Source: Halorubrum sp. PV6 (GTDB lineage Archaea > Halobacteriota > Halobacteria > Halobacteriales > Haloferacaceae). Taken from it: a DNA stretch of 64,000 bases. Positions 49,426 to 58,423 of the stretch are shown piece after piece. The notes below the pieces were generated by a model. It saw only the letters and a list, made by a program, of their open reading frames with translations, was not told where the DNA came from and did not search any database. The stretch covers positions 806,001-870,000 of the forward strand of contig NZ_CP030064.1 in NCBI RefSeq assembly GCF_003990725.2, written 5' to 3'. How positions within the stretch are numbered: position 1 is the stretch's first letter; every line of letters starts with the position of its first letter. A program made the position numbers and the translations under genes.

Positions 49426-50664
49426 TCAGTCCTCGGCCGTCGGCGTCTGCGCTCGCCCCATCGCCTCGAAGCCGCCTTTTAAATCCGCGAGCAAGTCGTC
49501 CGTTCCTTCGATACCCACCGAGACGCGGATGAGCGTGTCCGAGATACCGAGCGCCTCGCGTTCCGCCGGCGAGAGCGGTTCGTGTGTCATCGCGGCCGGC
49601 AGTTCGATCAGGCTCTCGACGCCGCCGACGGAGACCGCGAGCGTGAACTCGGACAGCGCCTCGACGAACCGCTTTGCCCCCTCGATGCCGCCGGCGAGTT
49701 CGAACGAGAGGATGCCGCCGTAGCCGGACATCTGCTCGCTGGCGAGTTCGTGGTCCGGGTGGCTCGGCAGGCCGGGATAGTACACGTCGGTCACCTCCGG
49801 GCGGTCCGCGAGGAACTCGGCGACGGCCATCGCGTTCGCCTCGTGTCGCTCCATCCGGGCGGCGAGCGTCTTCATCCCCCGTAACACGAGGTAGCTGTCG
49901 AACGGTCCGCTGACGGCGCCGACGCCGACCTGTTGGAGGAATCGGATCTCTTCGGCCAGCGCGTCGTCGTCGGTGACGACCGCGCCGGCGATGGCGTCGG
50001 AGTGACCGTTGAGGTACTTCGTCGTGCTGTGGACGACGGCGTCGGCGCCCAGTTCGAGCGGCCGCTGGAAGTACGGGCTCGCGAACGTGTTGTCGACGCC
50101 GAACATCACGTCGCGGTCCGCGAGCAGGTCGGCGATGGCGGCGATGTCACACAGCGCGAGTTTCGGGTTCGTCGGCGACTCCATCCAGACGGCGGCGGTC
50201 TCCTCCCGGAGCGCGGCCGCCACGTTCGCCGTGTCCGTCGCGTCGACGTACGTGACGTCGACCCCGAGACGCGACCGGAACACGTCGTCGAGCATTCGAC
50301 GGGTGCCGGCGTACAGGTCCTCGAAGGCGACGACGTGGTCGCCCGGCGTCACGCTCGCGAGCAGCGTCGTGAATATCGCCGCCGTGCCGGAGGCGAACGC
50401 GGCGCCGTGAGCGCCGCCTTCGAGCGCGGCGATCCGCGTCTCTAGCGCGTGTCGCGTCGGATTCGACAGGCGCCCGTAGACGAACTCGCCGGCGCTCGGG
50501 TCTACGTCTTCGAGCCGCATCTCGGTGTCGAGACCGGGAAGCGCGAACGTCGACGCGAGGTGAATCGGCGAGACGACGTCGCCCGCCTCGCTGCCGTTCT
50601 CGAACGGCGCCTCGCCTTCGGTGACGGTGAGCGTCTCCAGCGTCGGCTTCGATTGGTCCTCCAT
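49426..50664 (-). CDS. PLP-dependent trans-sulfuration enzyme (cystathionine gamma-synthase/lyase family)
   Basis: 412 aa, Cys/Met metabolism fold I. Key parts: YGRLSNPTRHALETRIAALE, the glycine-rich AAFASGTAAIFTTLLASVTP, DNTFASPYFQRPLELGADAV and the PLP lysine in HSTTKYLNGHSDAIAG. The end SVGGVESLIELPAAMTHEPL is typical of both synthases and lyases, so the direction of trans-sulfuration is unresolved. Start ATG 50664; the long upstream open frame is shadow. AT-rich aataacaacatatta (about 50686-50700) is the likely promoter. Confidence 0.9.
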   Translation of the reverse strand: MEDQSKPTLETLTVTEGEAPFENGSEAGDVVSPIHLASTFALPGLDTEMRLEDVDPSAGEFVYGRLSNPTRHALETRIAALEGGAHGAAFASGTAAIFTTLLASVTPGDHVVAFEDLYAGTRRMLDDVFRSRLGVDVTYVDATDTANVAAALREETAAVWMESPTNPKLALCDIAAIADLLADRDVMFGVDNTFASPYFQRPLELGADAVVHSTTKYLNGHSDAIAGAVVTDDDALAEEIRFLQQVGVGAVSGPFDSYLVLRGMKTLAARMERHEANAMAVAEFLADRPEVTDVYYPGLPSHPDHELASEQMSGYGGILSFELAGGIEGAKRFVEALSEFTLAVSVGGVESLIELPAAMTHEPLSPAEREALGISDTLIRVSVGIEGTDDLLADLKGGFEAMGRAQTPTAED

Positions 50665-50845
50665 ACGCGGACTCCGACGCAGGGGCGGTAATATGTTGTT
50701 ATTTTTCATTAATAACGCGCGTTCGTCGGATAACTCACGGGGATACGAGGGTTCGGCCGACGAACCCTCGCTGCTCGCCCGGCTCGGTCGACGCGCGTCG
50801 ATCCGGACCGTCGACGCTTTACGCGCGCCCGGCCTCCTCCCGCCC

Positions 50846-51562
50846 ATGACCGACGACTGGGTGAGTCTCTTTTCGGGCGGCAAGGACTCCTCGTGGGCGC
50901 TGTACCGCGCGCTGGCGGAGGGGCTCGACGTCTCGCGACTCCTGACCGTCCACCCCGCGGGCGACTCGTACATGTACCACACGCCGGCGACCGAACTCGC
51001 GACGCTCGCGGCCGAAAGCGTCGGGATCGACCTCGTCGAGGTGTCGCCCGACGACTTCGGCGCCGACGACGTCGACGACGCCGGCGAGCAGGGCGACGCC
51101 GAACTGGAGCCGATGGAGGCCGCGCTCCGGGAGATAGCGGCGGACGACGAGATCGATCTCGCGGGCGTCACCGCCGGTGCGGTCGAAAGCGAGTACCAGA
51201 CCAGCCGCATTCAGGCGATGTGCGACCGACTCGGGATCGACCTGTTCGCGCCGCTGTGGCAGGAGGACCCGGTCGCGCTCGCCGAGGCCATGTTCGACGC
51301 CGGCTTCGAGATCCGGATCGTCCAAGTCGCCGCCTACGGCCTCGACGAGTCGTGGCTCGGTCGTCGGTACGACGCCGACGCGCTCGCGGACCTCCTCGAA
51401 CTCCGCGAGGAGTACGGCGTCCACCCGCTCGGTGAGGGCGGGGAGTTCGAGACGTACGTCGTCGACGGCCCGCACATGGACCGGCGGATCGCCATGGAGT
51501 ACGACACGGTGTGGGAGGGCGACCGCGGGCACATCGACGTTCGGGACGCGCGACTGGAGTGA
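50846..51562 (+). CDS. dph6: Diphthine--ammonia ligase (Dph6)
   Basis: 238 aa. The N-terminal PP-loop FSGGKDSSWALYRA (from residue 9) marks an ATP-pyrophosphatase. AGVTAGAVESEYQTSRIQAM and HPLGEGGEFETYVVDGPHMD are the hallmark Dph6/COG2102 segments. It performs the last step of diphthamide formation on elongation factor 2. The first-step enzyme Dph2 is encoded at 60027. The encoded E/D-rich insert near residue 75 is haloarchaeal. Confidence 0.92.
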   Translation: MTDDWVSLFSGGKDSSWALYRALAEGLDVSRLLTVHPAGDSYMYHTPATELATLAAESVGIDLVEVSPDDFGADDVDDAGEQGDAELEPMEAALREIAADDEIDLAGVTAGAVESEYQTSRIQAMCDRLGIDLFAPLWQEDPVALAEAMFDAGFEIRIVQVAAYGLDESWLGRRYDADALADLLELREEYGVHPLGEGGEFETYVVDGPHMDRRIAMEYDTVWEGDRGHIDVRDARLE

Positions 51563-51599
51563 GTCCCGGCTGCCGCCGTTGCGGCTCGGCTGACGCCTT

Positions 51600-51628
51600 T
51601 AAAATAGGTTCTCTGCTTAAAAACCGAC
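51600..51628. terminator. Bidirectional T-rich terminator between dph6 and gdhA
   Basis: The convergent gap contains tttaaaata and cttaaaaacc. On the minus strand this gives GGTTTTTAAG just past the gdhA stop, on the plus strand TTTAAAA after dph6. No stem is needed for archaeal termination. Confidence 0.5.
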
Positions 51629-51635
51629 TGCCGCG

Positions 51636-52889
51636 TTACGGCCAGTTTCCGGCCTGGTCGTAGGCGTCGACGATCCGGTCGATAGCGACGACGTACGCCG
51701 CGGTCCGAAGGTTCGGCGTGTCCCGCGCCTCGAAGGCGTCGACGATGCCCGCGAACGCCTCCGTGATGGTCCGTTCTAACTCGTCGTTCACCCGCTCTTC
51801 CGTCCAGTGGAACCGCTGTCGGTTCTGAACCCACTCGAAGTACGAGACGGTGACGCCGCCCGCGTTCGCCAGGATGTCCGGGACGACGTACACCGACCTG
51901 TCGACGAGCACGTCGTCAGCGCCGGGGGTGAGCGGGCCGTTCGCGGCCTCGACGATCAGGTCCGCGTCGACGTCGGCGGCGAGGTCGCTGTCGATCGCGT
52001 TTTCGAGCGCGGCGGGCACGAGCACGTCGACGTCCAGCGTCAACAGCGCCTCGTTCGTGATCGAGTCGGTGTCAGCGTAGCCGTCGACGGTCCCCGTCTC
52101 GACCTTGTGGGCTTTTACCGCGCGCGGATCGAACCCGTCGGGGTCGTGAATGCCGCCCGAGGAGTCGGAGACGGCGACCACGTCGGCGCCGAGGTCGTCG
52201 AGCAGTTTGGCCGCGACCGAACCCGCGTTGCCGTACCCCTGCACGGCGACCGTCGCGCCGTCGATATCGCGGTCGAGCCAGTCGAACGCCTCCCGCGCCG
52301 CGAGCGCGACGGAGCGCCCGGTCGCCTCGACGCGCCCCTCGCTGCCGCCCGAGTCGATCGCCTTGCCGGTGATGACGCCGGGCGCGGTCGTGTTCTCTAA
52401 GGTCTCGTAGGTGTCTTTGATCCAGTTCATCTCCCGCTGGCCGGTGTTGACGTCGGGCGCGGGGATGTCGCGGTCCTCGCCGATGAGCGGGCGGAGTTCG
52501 GTCGCGAACGCGCGGGTGAGACGCTCCATCTCGGCTTCGGAGTACTCCTCGGGGTCGATCGCGATACCGCCCTTCCCGCCGCCGTACGGGATGTCGACGA
52601 CGGCGCACTTGTACGCCATCCACCCGGACAGCGCCTTCACCTCGTCGCGGGTGACGCCGGGGTGATAGCGAATGCCGCCTTTATACGGGCCGCGGTCGCC
52701 GTTGAACTGCGACCGGTACGCCCGGACGGTCTCCAGCGACCCGTCGTCGCGCTCGAACGTGAGGTTCGTCTCCAACACTCGCTCGGGGTTTTGCAGCCGC
52801 GTGACGACGCCCGGAGCCGGGTCGAGGAAGGTCGCAGCGTCGGCGACCTGCTCTTTGAGGCTCTCAAAGGGATTGGCTTGCTTGGTCAT
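51636..52889 (-). CDS. gdhA: Glutamate dehydrogenase (hexameric)
   Basis: 417 aa oxidoreductase of the Glu/Leu/Phe/Val dehydrogenase family. Substrate-binding [10 protein letters not shown], catalytic-lysine segment [20 protein letters not shown], and the NAD(P)-binding [20 protein letters not shown] are in order. Length is standard. It links 2-oxoglutarate and ammonium. Start ATG 52889 is chosen; the open frame upstream has shadow composition. Confidence 0.95.
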   Translation of the reverse strand: MTKQANPFESLKEQVADAATFLDPAPGVVTRLQNPERVLETNLTFERDDGSLETVRAYRSQFNGDRGPYKGGIRYHPGVTRDEVKALSGWMAYKCAVVDIPYGGGKGGIAIDPEEYSEAEMERLTRAFATELRPLIGEDRDIPAPDVNTGQREMNWIKDTYETLENTTAPGVITGKAIDSGGSEGRVEATGRSVALAAREAFDWLDRDIDGATVAVQGYGNAGSVAAKLLDDLGADVVAVSDSSGGIHDPDGFDPRAVKAHKVETGTVDGYADTDSITNEALLTLDVDVLVPAALENAIDSDLAADVDADLIVEAANGPLTPGADDVLVDRSVYVVPDILANAGGVTVSYFEWVQNRQRFHWTEERVNDELERTITEAFAGIVDAFEARDTPNLRTAAYVVAIDRIVDAYDQAGNWP

Positions 52890-52945
52890 ACAGAGAGTTC
52901 CCGAGGGACCGCGGTTAACTGTGGCGGAGGGTTCGCTTTTTTGTC

Positions 52946-53860
52946 TCAATCGGTGTCGTCGCCGTCGCGCTCCGCGGCGCGCTCGGCGATGCGCTCCGCC
53001 TGCGCGATCAGGGGTGCGTCTATCATCTCGCCGTCGACCTCGAAGACGGCTCTCCCCTCGCGCTCGGCGTCGTCTCGGGCCTCCAGCACCGCGTTCGCCC
53101 ACTCGATTTCGTCCGGGTCCGGGGCGAAGGCGGCGTTGATCGGCTCGACCTGTGCCGGGTGGATCGCCATCTTCCCGTCGTAGCCGAGCGTGAGCGCGAA
53201 CGTCGCCTCCTCACGAACCCCTTCGACGTCCGAAAAGTCGGGATAAACGGTGTCTATCGCGTCGACGCCCGCCGCGGCGGCCGCGAGGACGACGTGCTCG
53301 CGGGCGTACAGCACCTCCGTCCCCTCGTCGGTCCGCGTCGCGCCCACGTCGGCCGCGAGGTCTTCGGCGCCGAAGACGAGGGCGTCGGTCGCGTCGGCAG
53401 CCGCGATGGCCTGTGCCGAGAGGACGCCGGCCGCCGTCTCCACGAGCGCGAACACGGCCGGGGCACACCCGCGCTCGGCACACAGATCCGCGACCCGGTC
53501 GATGCGGGCTGGCGACGCCACCTTCGGGAGCATCACCGCGTCGAGGCGCCGGGCGGCGCGGCGTTTCGGGCTCGACGTCGAAGCCGAGTCCGCCTCTCCG
53601 TTCCCGTCCTCCGGCGCGCCCACCACCGCGTCGAGGTCCGCCGCCGGATCGGTGGCGGTGAGGCGGACGCACACCTCCGCGTCGGGGTCGAAATCGGGCG
53701 ACGCGAGCACCGCTTTGACCGCCTCGCGGGCTTCGGTCTTCCGGTCGAGCGCCACGGCGTCTTCTAAGTCGAAGCAGATCACGTCGGCGTCGGTTTCGGG
53801 GGCCTTGCGCATGAGGTCCGGCCGGTCGCCGGGCGAGAACAGGAGGCTTCGTCGTGCCAT
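52946..53860 (-). CDS. HpcH/HpaI aldolase, CitE-like (malyl-CoA lyase/thioesterase group)
   Basis: 304 aa TIM barrel. [40 protein letters not shown], the DAVMLPKV strand, [20 protein letters not shown] and [14 protein letters not shown] are conserved CitE-type features; the Asp/Glu metal site is intact. Members act as beta-methylmalyl-CoA/malyl-CoA lyases or (3S)-malyl-CoA thioesterases. A 15-residue polar insert near residue 88-100 is extra. Divergent to the MaoC-like gene (86 bp gap), which supports joint CoA-ester chemistry. Confidence 0.85.
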   Translation of the reverse strand: MARRSLLFSPGDRPDLMRKAPETDADVICFDLEDAVALDRKTEAREAVKAVLASPDFDPDAEVCVRLTATDPAADLDAVVGAPEDGNGEADSASTSSPKRRAARRLDAVMLPKVASPARIDRVADLCAERGCAPAVFALVETAAGVLSAQAIAAADATDALVFGAEDLAADVGATRTDEGTEVLYAREHVVLAAAAAGVDAIDTVYPDFSDVEGVREEATFALTLGYDGKMAIHPAQVEPINAAFAPDPDEIEWANAVLEARDDAEREGRAVFEVDGEMIDAPLIAQAERIAERAAERDGDDTD

Positions 53861-53946
53861 GTCGGGCGCTCCGCGCGCAGCGACATAAATCGTCCCGACG
53901 CCGGCACAGCGGTACCGATTTGTCGCTCGCGGGAGACGGGGTCGGC

Positions 53947-54429
53947 ATGACGGGCCGTTACTTCGAGGAGTTCGCGGTCGGCGAAACGTTCGACCACGAG
54001 CGCCGGCGAACGGTGAGCGAGGCCGACAACCAGCGCTTCTGTGACATGACGATGAACCAGCAGCCGCTCCACCTCGACGCCGACTTCGCCGGGGAGACGC
54101 AGTTCGGCGAGCGCCTGGTCAACGGGCTCTACACGCTGTCGCTCGCGGTCGGGGTGTCGATTCCGGAGACGACCGACGGCACCATCGTCGCGAACCTCTC
54201 GTACGACGCGGTGGAACACCCGAACCCCGTGTTCCACGGGGACACGATCCGCGCCCGCTCGACCGTGACGGATAAACGAGAGACGAGCGACGGCGAGCGG
54301 GGCGTCGTCACGATGCACGTCGAGGCGTACAAGACGGTCGCGGACGGCGACGACGTGCTCGTCTGTGAGTTCGACCGTACGGTCCTCTCGAAGAAGCGCC
54401 CGGAGCCGACCGACGACGGGAACAGTTAG
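53947..54429 (+). CDS. MaoC-like hot-dog hydratase
   Basis: 160 aa single hot-dog domain. FEEFAVGETFDHERRRTVSE opens the fold; the hydratase region reads MTMNQQPLHLDADFAGETQF, where the usual Asp of the D-x-N-P-x-H motif is replaced (Asn-Gln-Gln-Pro-Leu-His). HPNPVFHGDTIRARSTVTDK follows. It is half the size of two-domain mesaconyl-CoA hydratases. Beside the CitE-like gene it probably handles an acyl-CoA. The 3' end overlaps the CYTH gene by 4 nt tail to tail. Confidence 0.82.
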   Translation: MTGRYFEEFAVGETFDHERRRTVSEADNQRFCDMTMNQQPLHLDADFAGETQFGERLVNGLYTLSLAVGVSIPETTDGTIVANLSYDAVEHPNPVFHGDTIRARSTVTDKRETSDGERGVVTMHVEAYKTVADGDDVLVCEFDRTVLSKKRPEPTDDGNS

Positions 54430-55049
54430 GACTCCTGAGCCAGCAGCTGTCCGAGGTACGACGTTCTGACCTGCGCGTCGGCGTCGAGCCCCAGCCGCTC
54501 TAACACCGCCAGCGCCTCGTCGCGCGTGGCCGCCACCTCGTCTTCGGCCGCGACCTCTCGCTCGATTTCGACGAACTCCCCGAGGCCGTCGACCGCGTCC
54601 AGGGTCACGGTGAACGACGCCAGCGACCAGAACTCGCGGCGCTTCTCGACGGTCGCCGCCGGCTCGAAGCCGAGTCCGGAGAAGAGCCCCGCCGTGGCGT
54701 CGGCGTCGCTCACTTCGGTCTCGTGTTCCACGCGCGTCTTCGAGTCCGCGTCGATGAGCGGGCCCTTATACGTGAGCTTGGTCGTCGCCGCCGGCGTCTG
54801 CCCGTCGTCCAACGCGCCGCCTCGGTCGACGCTCGCCTCTCCGTGTCGCTCGCCCGATCCGACCCCGTCGGGGAGCGGCGTCTCGTGGCGCACTCGCAGC
54901 GCCTCGTCGGTCTCGGCGAAGTCGCGGTGCGGGGCGTCGTAGTACGTGTCGCGCTGCAGTCGGGCGTCGAGTCGCTCGGCGCCCGCGTCGCGGAGACGGT
55001 CCCGAACCGAATCGACGTCGGCCGGGACTTTGATCTCGACTTCGAACAT
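54426..55049 (-). CDS. CYTH-domain protein (class IV adenylate cyclase/CyaB-like)
   Basis: 207 aa. The strand-one signature MFEVEIKVPAD (ExExK) begins the tunnel fold, with TYYDAPHRDFAETDEALRVR, KLTYKGPLIDADSKTRVEHE and EIEREVAAEDEVAATRDEAL following. CYTH enzymes hydrolyse or cyclise triphosphates using divalent metal: adenylate cyclase, thiamine-triphosphatase or tripolyphosphatase are the alternatives. A Gly/Asp-rich stretch (about 60-85) is an insertion. Confidence 0.85.
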   Translation of the reverse strand: MFEVEIKVPADVDSVRDRLRDAGAERLDARLQRDTYYDAPHRDFAETDEALRVRHETPLPDGVGSGERHGEASVDRGGALDDGQTPAATTKLTYKGPLIDADSKTRVEHETEVSDADATAGLFSGLGFEPAATVEKRREFWSLASFTVTLDAVDGLGEFVEIEREVAAEDEVAATRDEALAVLERLGLDADAQVRTSYLGQLLAQES

Positions 55050-55164
55050 ACACCGGATTCCGGCGGACGTGTTCTTAAGCGCCGCGGGACGCTGGCTCTC
55101 TTCTGGGTGCCCGTCGCCGCGTCGAACCGTGCGCCTTAAGGGTGTAACAGGTGACGTTCACGGT

Positions 55165-56091
55165 ATGAGCGATCAGGAGCAAGCGGACGCGGCCGAAGAC
55201 GCCGATGAGGCCGAAACCGAAGAGCCCGCCGGACTCGCGGACGGCGACTTCGTGCGTATCGCGTACACCATTCGAACGACCGACGACGACCAGGTTATCG
55301 ACACCACCGACGAGTCGGTCGCGGAAGAAGCCGACATCGACACCGAGGACCACGAGTTCGAACCGCGCGTCATCACGCTCGGCGCCGGACACGTGTTCCC
55401 GTCGGTCGACGAGGCCTTTATCGGCGCCGAGGTCGGCGACGAGGGCGTCGTCGACGTGCCCGCCGAGGACGCCTTCGGCGCGTACGACCCCGACGAAGTC
55501 GAGACCGTCAAAGCCGACAAGATCCCCGAGGACAGCCGCTACCCCGGCGCGCAGGTCCAGATCGACAACCAGCAGGGGTACTTAGAGACGATCATCGGCG
55601 GGCGCGCTCGCGTCGACTTCAACCACCCGCTGGCCGGCGAAGACCTCGAGTACGAGTACGAGATTCTCGAAGCGATCGACGACCGCGAGGAGCAGGCCGC
55701 CGGCATGCTCGGCATCTACCTGCAGGAGGCGCCCGAGGTCCGCATCGAGACCGTCACCGAGGAGGAAGAGACCATCTCCGAAGACGACGACGGCGAGGAG
55801 GTCGTCGAGACCGAAGACGTCGAGAAAGACGTCCTCTACGTGACGGCCACGCAGGCGATGCAAATGAACCAGCAGTGGATGTTCCAGAAACAGCAGATCG
55901 CACAGGATCTGATGGGCCGTCTCGACCTCGACCGCGTGGTCGTCGAGGAGGTCATCGAGGGCGGCGGCATGGGCGGTCTCGGCGGCATGATGGGCGGCAT
56001 GGGCGGCGGCGGTGCCGGCGACATCGAAGACGCGCTCGAAGACGTCGACGTCGACGCCGACGAGATCATGGACGAGATCGACGAGGAGTAA
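55165..56091 (+). CDS. FKBP-type peptidyl-prolyl isomerase, SlyD-like long archaeal form
   Basis: 308 aa. After an acidic start, the FKBP domain (about 25-175) has DFVRIAYTIRTTDDDQVIDT and the inserted chaperone flap, with PAEDAFGAYDPDEVETVKAD and FNHPLAGEDLEYEYEILEAI. A C-terminal helical extension (about 180-308) is rich in Glu and Met (QAMQMNQQWMFQKQQIAQDL) and then Gly/Met (GGMGGLGGMMGGMGGGG). Long archaeal FKBPs have an extra C-terminal domain, but this Gly-Met stretch looks distinctive. Cytosolic folding factor. Confidence 0.9.
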   Translation: MSDQEQADAAEDADEAETEEPAGLADGDFVRIAYTIRTTDDDQVIDTTDESVAEEADIDTEDHEFEPRVITLGAGHVFPSVDEAFIGAEVGDEGVVDVPAEDAFGAYDPDEVETVKADKIPEDSRYPGAQVQIDNQQGYLETIIGGRARVDFNHPLAGEDLEYEYEILEAIDDREEQAAGMLGIYLQEAPEVRIETVTEEEETISEDDDGEEVVETEDVEKDVLYVTATQAMQMNQQWMFQKQQIAQDLMGRLDLDRVVVEEVIEGGGMGGLGGMMGGMGGGGAGDIEDALEDVDVDADEIMDEIDEE

Positions 56092-56171
56092 CGCGACTGT
56101 CACTCGGTCCGTCGCGGCTCCCGGACCCGCGTACCGATCCCTTTTGAACTGCGGGCGTCCCACTGCGAGAC

Positions 56172-56435
56172 ATGGAGATAGAACGTGCACGCGAGGACCT
56201 CGTCGTCGCCGCGAGCGCCGGCGCCACGACGATCGCCCTCGCGCTTTTATCTGGCGTCGTCGGCCTCGTCGACGTATCGACCGTCCCGACGCTGGCGCCG
56301 CTCGCCGTCTACGCGGCGTACCTCTTCTCGCGCAAGGGCGGCCCGTACGGCACGCTCGACCGGCCGCGGAACTGGGCGGCAGTCGCCGTGCTCGTCGGCG
56401 GACTCGTCGTCGCCGCGTCGGCGCTCTCGGCGTGA
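56172..56435 (+). CDS. Small three-helix membrane protein
   Basis: 87 aa: VAASAGATTIALALLSGVVG, TVPTLAPLAVYAAYLFSRKG and AAVAVLVGGLVVAASALSA with a soluble acidic start. Function unknown; common layout among haloarchaeal mini-membrane proteins. It follows the FKBP gene at 80 bp. Confidence 0.65.
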   Translation: MEIERAREDLVVAASAGATTIALALLSGVVGLVDVSTVPTLAPLAVYAAYLFSRKGGPYGTLDRPRNWAAVAVLVGGLVVAASALSA

Positions 56436-56492
56436 GGGCGGCTCCGTCGCTACCGGCGTGAAAGCCACTCGAAAAAGCGCGTCGCAGCCGGT

Positions 56493-57113
56493 TCAGGCGA
56501 TGTCTCGGCTCGTGTCGATCGACACGCTGTCGGTTAACTTCAGCTTCAGCGGCTCTTCGAGCGCCGCGCCGCCGCGGAACTTCGGGACGATCAGGCGGTT
56601 CACGATTTCGGCGCTGGTGACGGTCGTCCGGAGATCGAATATCACGTCCGCGACCTGCTCCGTGAGACGCCTGTTCTCGCCGGTGTTCGTTTTAAATGCG
56701 TGTATCAGGGCGACGCCGTCGGCGTCGGCGACGCGCTGGCGGAGATCGGTGAGGAAGGAGCCGTAGCGCGCTCCGTCGACGGCTTCCAGCGGCTCGATCG
56801 AATCGATCACGAGCGTCCCCCGGTCCGGAAGGTCCGACGCGGCCGCCAACACGTCCTCGATCGGGTCCTCACGGTCCGTCTCCGCGACGGTCGTCTCCCT
56901 GTCCGCATCGTCACCGAGCGAAAGGGTCGGCTCGACCGCGTCGGCCGCCCGGACCGTCGTGAGGTACCGACACGTCCGCGGCCGCGAGAACCGCTCAACT
57001 ATCAGCTCCGACTGGCTCGCCGGGTCCGCCTTCAGCACGACGACGCTGCCGCTCGGGAGTCCACCGCCGAACTCCCTGTCCAGCACGGAGATCCCGGTCG
57101 GTAGCGTCTCCAT
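56493..57113 (-). CDS. RecA/KaiC-like protein lacking a canonical P-loop
   Basis: 206 aa. The start METLPTGISVLDREFGGGLP and SGSVVVLKADPASQSELIVE align by eye with KaiC/RadA (TGIPGLDELLGGGIPRG), but where GxxGxGK[ST] should be it reads ADPASQSE. The Walker lysine is gone. A Walker-B-like GTLVIDSIEPLE and a later VADVIFDLRTTVTSAEIVNR remain. Likely a non-catalytic RecA-fold partner. It lies 74 bp downstream of the ParA-like gene, on the same strand. Confidence 0.75.
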   Translation of the reverse strand: METLPTGISVLDREFGGGLPSGSVVVLKADPASQSELIVERFSRPRTCRYLTTVRAADAVEPTLSLGDDADRETTVAETDREDPIEDVLAAASDLPDRGTLVIDSIEPLEAVDGARYGSFLTDLRQRVADADGVALIHAFKTNTGENRRLTEQVADVIFDLRTTVTSAEIVNRLIVPKFRGGAALEEPLKLKLTDSVSIDTSRDIA

Positions 57114-57187
57114 ATAGTCGCTGCCTGCTCCGGAGGTTTGGCTCTGTCGGTGGGCCGCGCGCGCTCGGTGTGAGTCGACGCCGACGG

Positions 57188-57862
57188 TCACGCGACTCGC
57201 CACCGCTCCGACTCACACTCGTCGACGAGCCGCCGGGCCGCCTCCTCGTACGCCGACCTGACCGCCGGGACGGACAGCGGGTCGGCGTCGGTCGGGGGAA
57301 CTCCTCCGAGGACCGGGCAGCCGAGCAGGTCGCCCACGCCGTCCGGAACCGACTCCGCCCGGACGGCGACGGCGCCCACCGGCGGGCAGCCGAGCCGCCG
57401 CGCGAGCGCCGCGGTCTTCGCGGTGTCGCGGAGCGCCGCCCGCCGGAGCGGCGTCACGAGGAGACACCGGTCGGCCGCCTGAAGCGGTGCGGCCGCGTCG
57501 GGCGACGCCCCCGCCGGACAGTCGAGCAGCGTCGGCACGTCGTCCGGGACCGCCGTCGCGAGCGCGGCGAGGGCTCGCTCCGCGTCGGCTTCGCTTGGCG
57601 TCTCCGGCGCCGAGAGAACGGTCGGAGCGTGTCGGCTCGGGCGGATCGGCCCCCCGCCCGCGACCGCCTCGGTGACGGTCGTCGCGTCCGCTGCGGGACC
57701 GCGGTCGTCGTCGGTCGCGCTCGCCAACCGCGCTAAGTTCGGGAGGTCCCAGTCGGCGTCAGCGGCGACGACCGGCGCCCTCCGTCGCGACAGGGCCCGC
57801 GAGAGCCCCAGCGTGGTTGTCGTCTTCCCGCTTCCTCCCTTACCGCCGGCTACGGCTATCAC
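57188..57862 (-). CDS. ParA/MinD-family ATPase (short)
   Basis: 224 aa. The deviant Walker A KGGSGKTT is at residues 8-15, preceded by MIAVAGG. AADADWDLPNLARLA (switch/aspartate) and PTLLDCPAGASPDAAAPLQA (Walker B region) follow. No clear membrane-targeting helix is seen at the C-terminus, unlike bacterial MinD. Its partner is probably the RecA-like protein downstream. A positioning or regulatory ATPase is a reasonable guess; the cargo is unknown. Confidence 0.82.
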   Translation of the reverse strand: MIAVAGGKGGSGKTTTTLGLSRALSRRRAPVVAADADWDLPNLARLASATDDDRGPAADATTVTEAVAGGGPIRPSRHAPTVLSAPETPSEADAERALAALATAVPDDVPTLLDCPAGASPDAAAPLQAADRCLLVTPLRRAALRDTAKTAALARRLGCPPVGAVAVRAESVPDGVGDLLGCPVLGGVPPTDADPLSVPAVRSAYEEAARRLVDECESERWRVA

Positions 57863-57928
57863 GGGTGGCCTGTGGCGCGACGATTGAAAAACGGCCGGAC
57901 GCGAGAGGGACGGGAACGACGTGACGGC

Positions 57929-58321
57929 TCAGTCCTGACAACAGCCGCCGGCCTCGCCGCCGAAGTCGACCGCGAGCGGCTCCGAGATGGCCTCGTTGAC
58001 GGCCTCCAGCGAGTCGGTCAGCTCCGCCTGCGCTTCGAGGAACTCGCTCATGACGGGCATCGAGTGCAGTTCGTCTTGGGCTTCCTGTACCTTCTTGAGC
58101 CCCGAGTTCGTCGCTTGTCCGGTCTCGCGGGCCTGCATGAACTCCGCGCGGATCTGTTCGAACTCGTCGATCTTCGCCTGCACCGCCTCGTCGCGCTGCA
58201 CCGCTTCGCGAGCCGTCTCGAACCGCTCGTACTCTTGGGTCTGGGCGATGCGCTCGCCGAGTTCGCGACCGAGGTCTTCGAGTGTGGCCTGTTCGTCGGT
58301 GGCGGCCTGTTCGACGCTCAT
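57929..58321 (-). CDS. YlbF/YmcA-family helical protein
   Basis: 130 aa, almost entirely helical (LGRELGERIAQTQEYERFET, QAKIDEFEQIRAEFMQARET). It carries the YlbF domain found in bacterial RNase Y-associated regulators. The C-terminus GGEAGGCCQD provides a vicinal Cys pair, which in bacterial relatives binds an Fe-S cluster. No RNase Y exists in archaea, so the partner differs. Confidence 0.85.
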   Translation of the reverse strand: MSVEQAATDEQATLEDLGRELGERIAQTQEYERFETAREAVQRDEAVQAKIDEFEQIRAEFMQARETGQATNSGLKKVQEAQDELHSMPVMSEFLEAQAELTDSLEAVNEAISEPLAVDFGGEAGGCCQD

Positions 58322-58423
58322 ACGCGAACGACGGGGCCGATCGGTTTTAACCTGCCGGAGCCGGGTGTACAGCGGCTCGCGTTCGCCAACGCGTTCGCCC
58401 GCGTCGCTATCGACCGCACCCGG

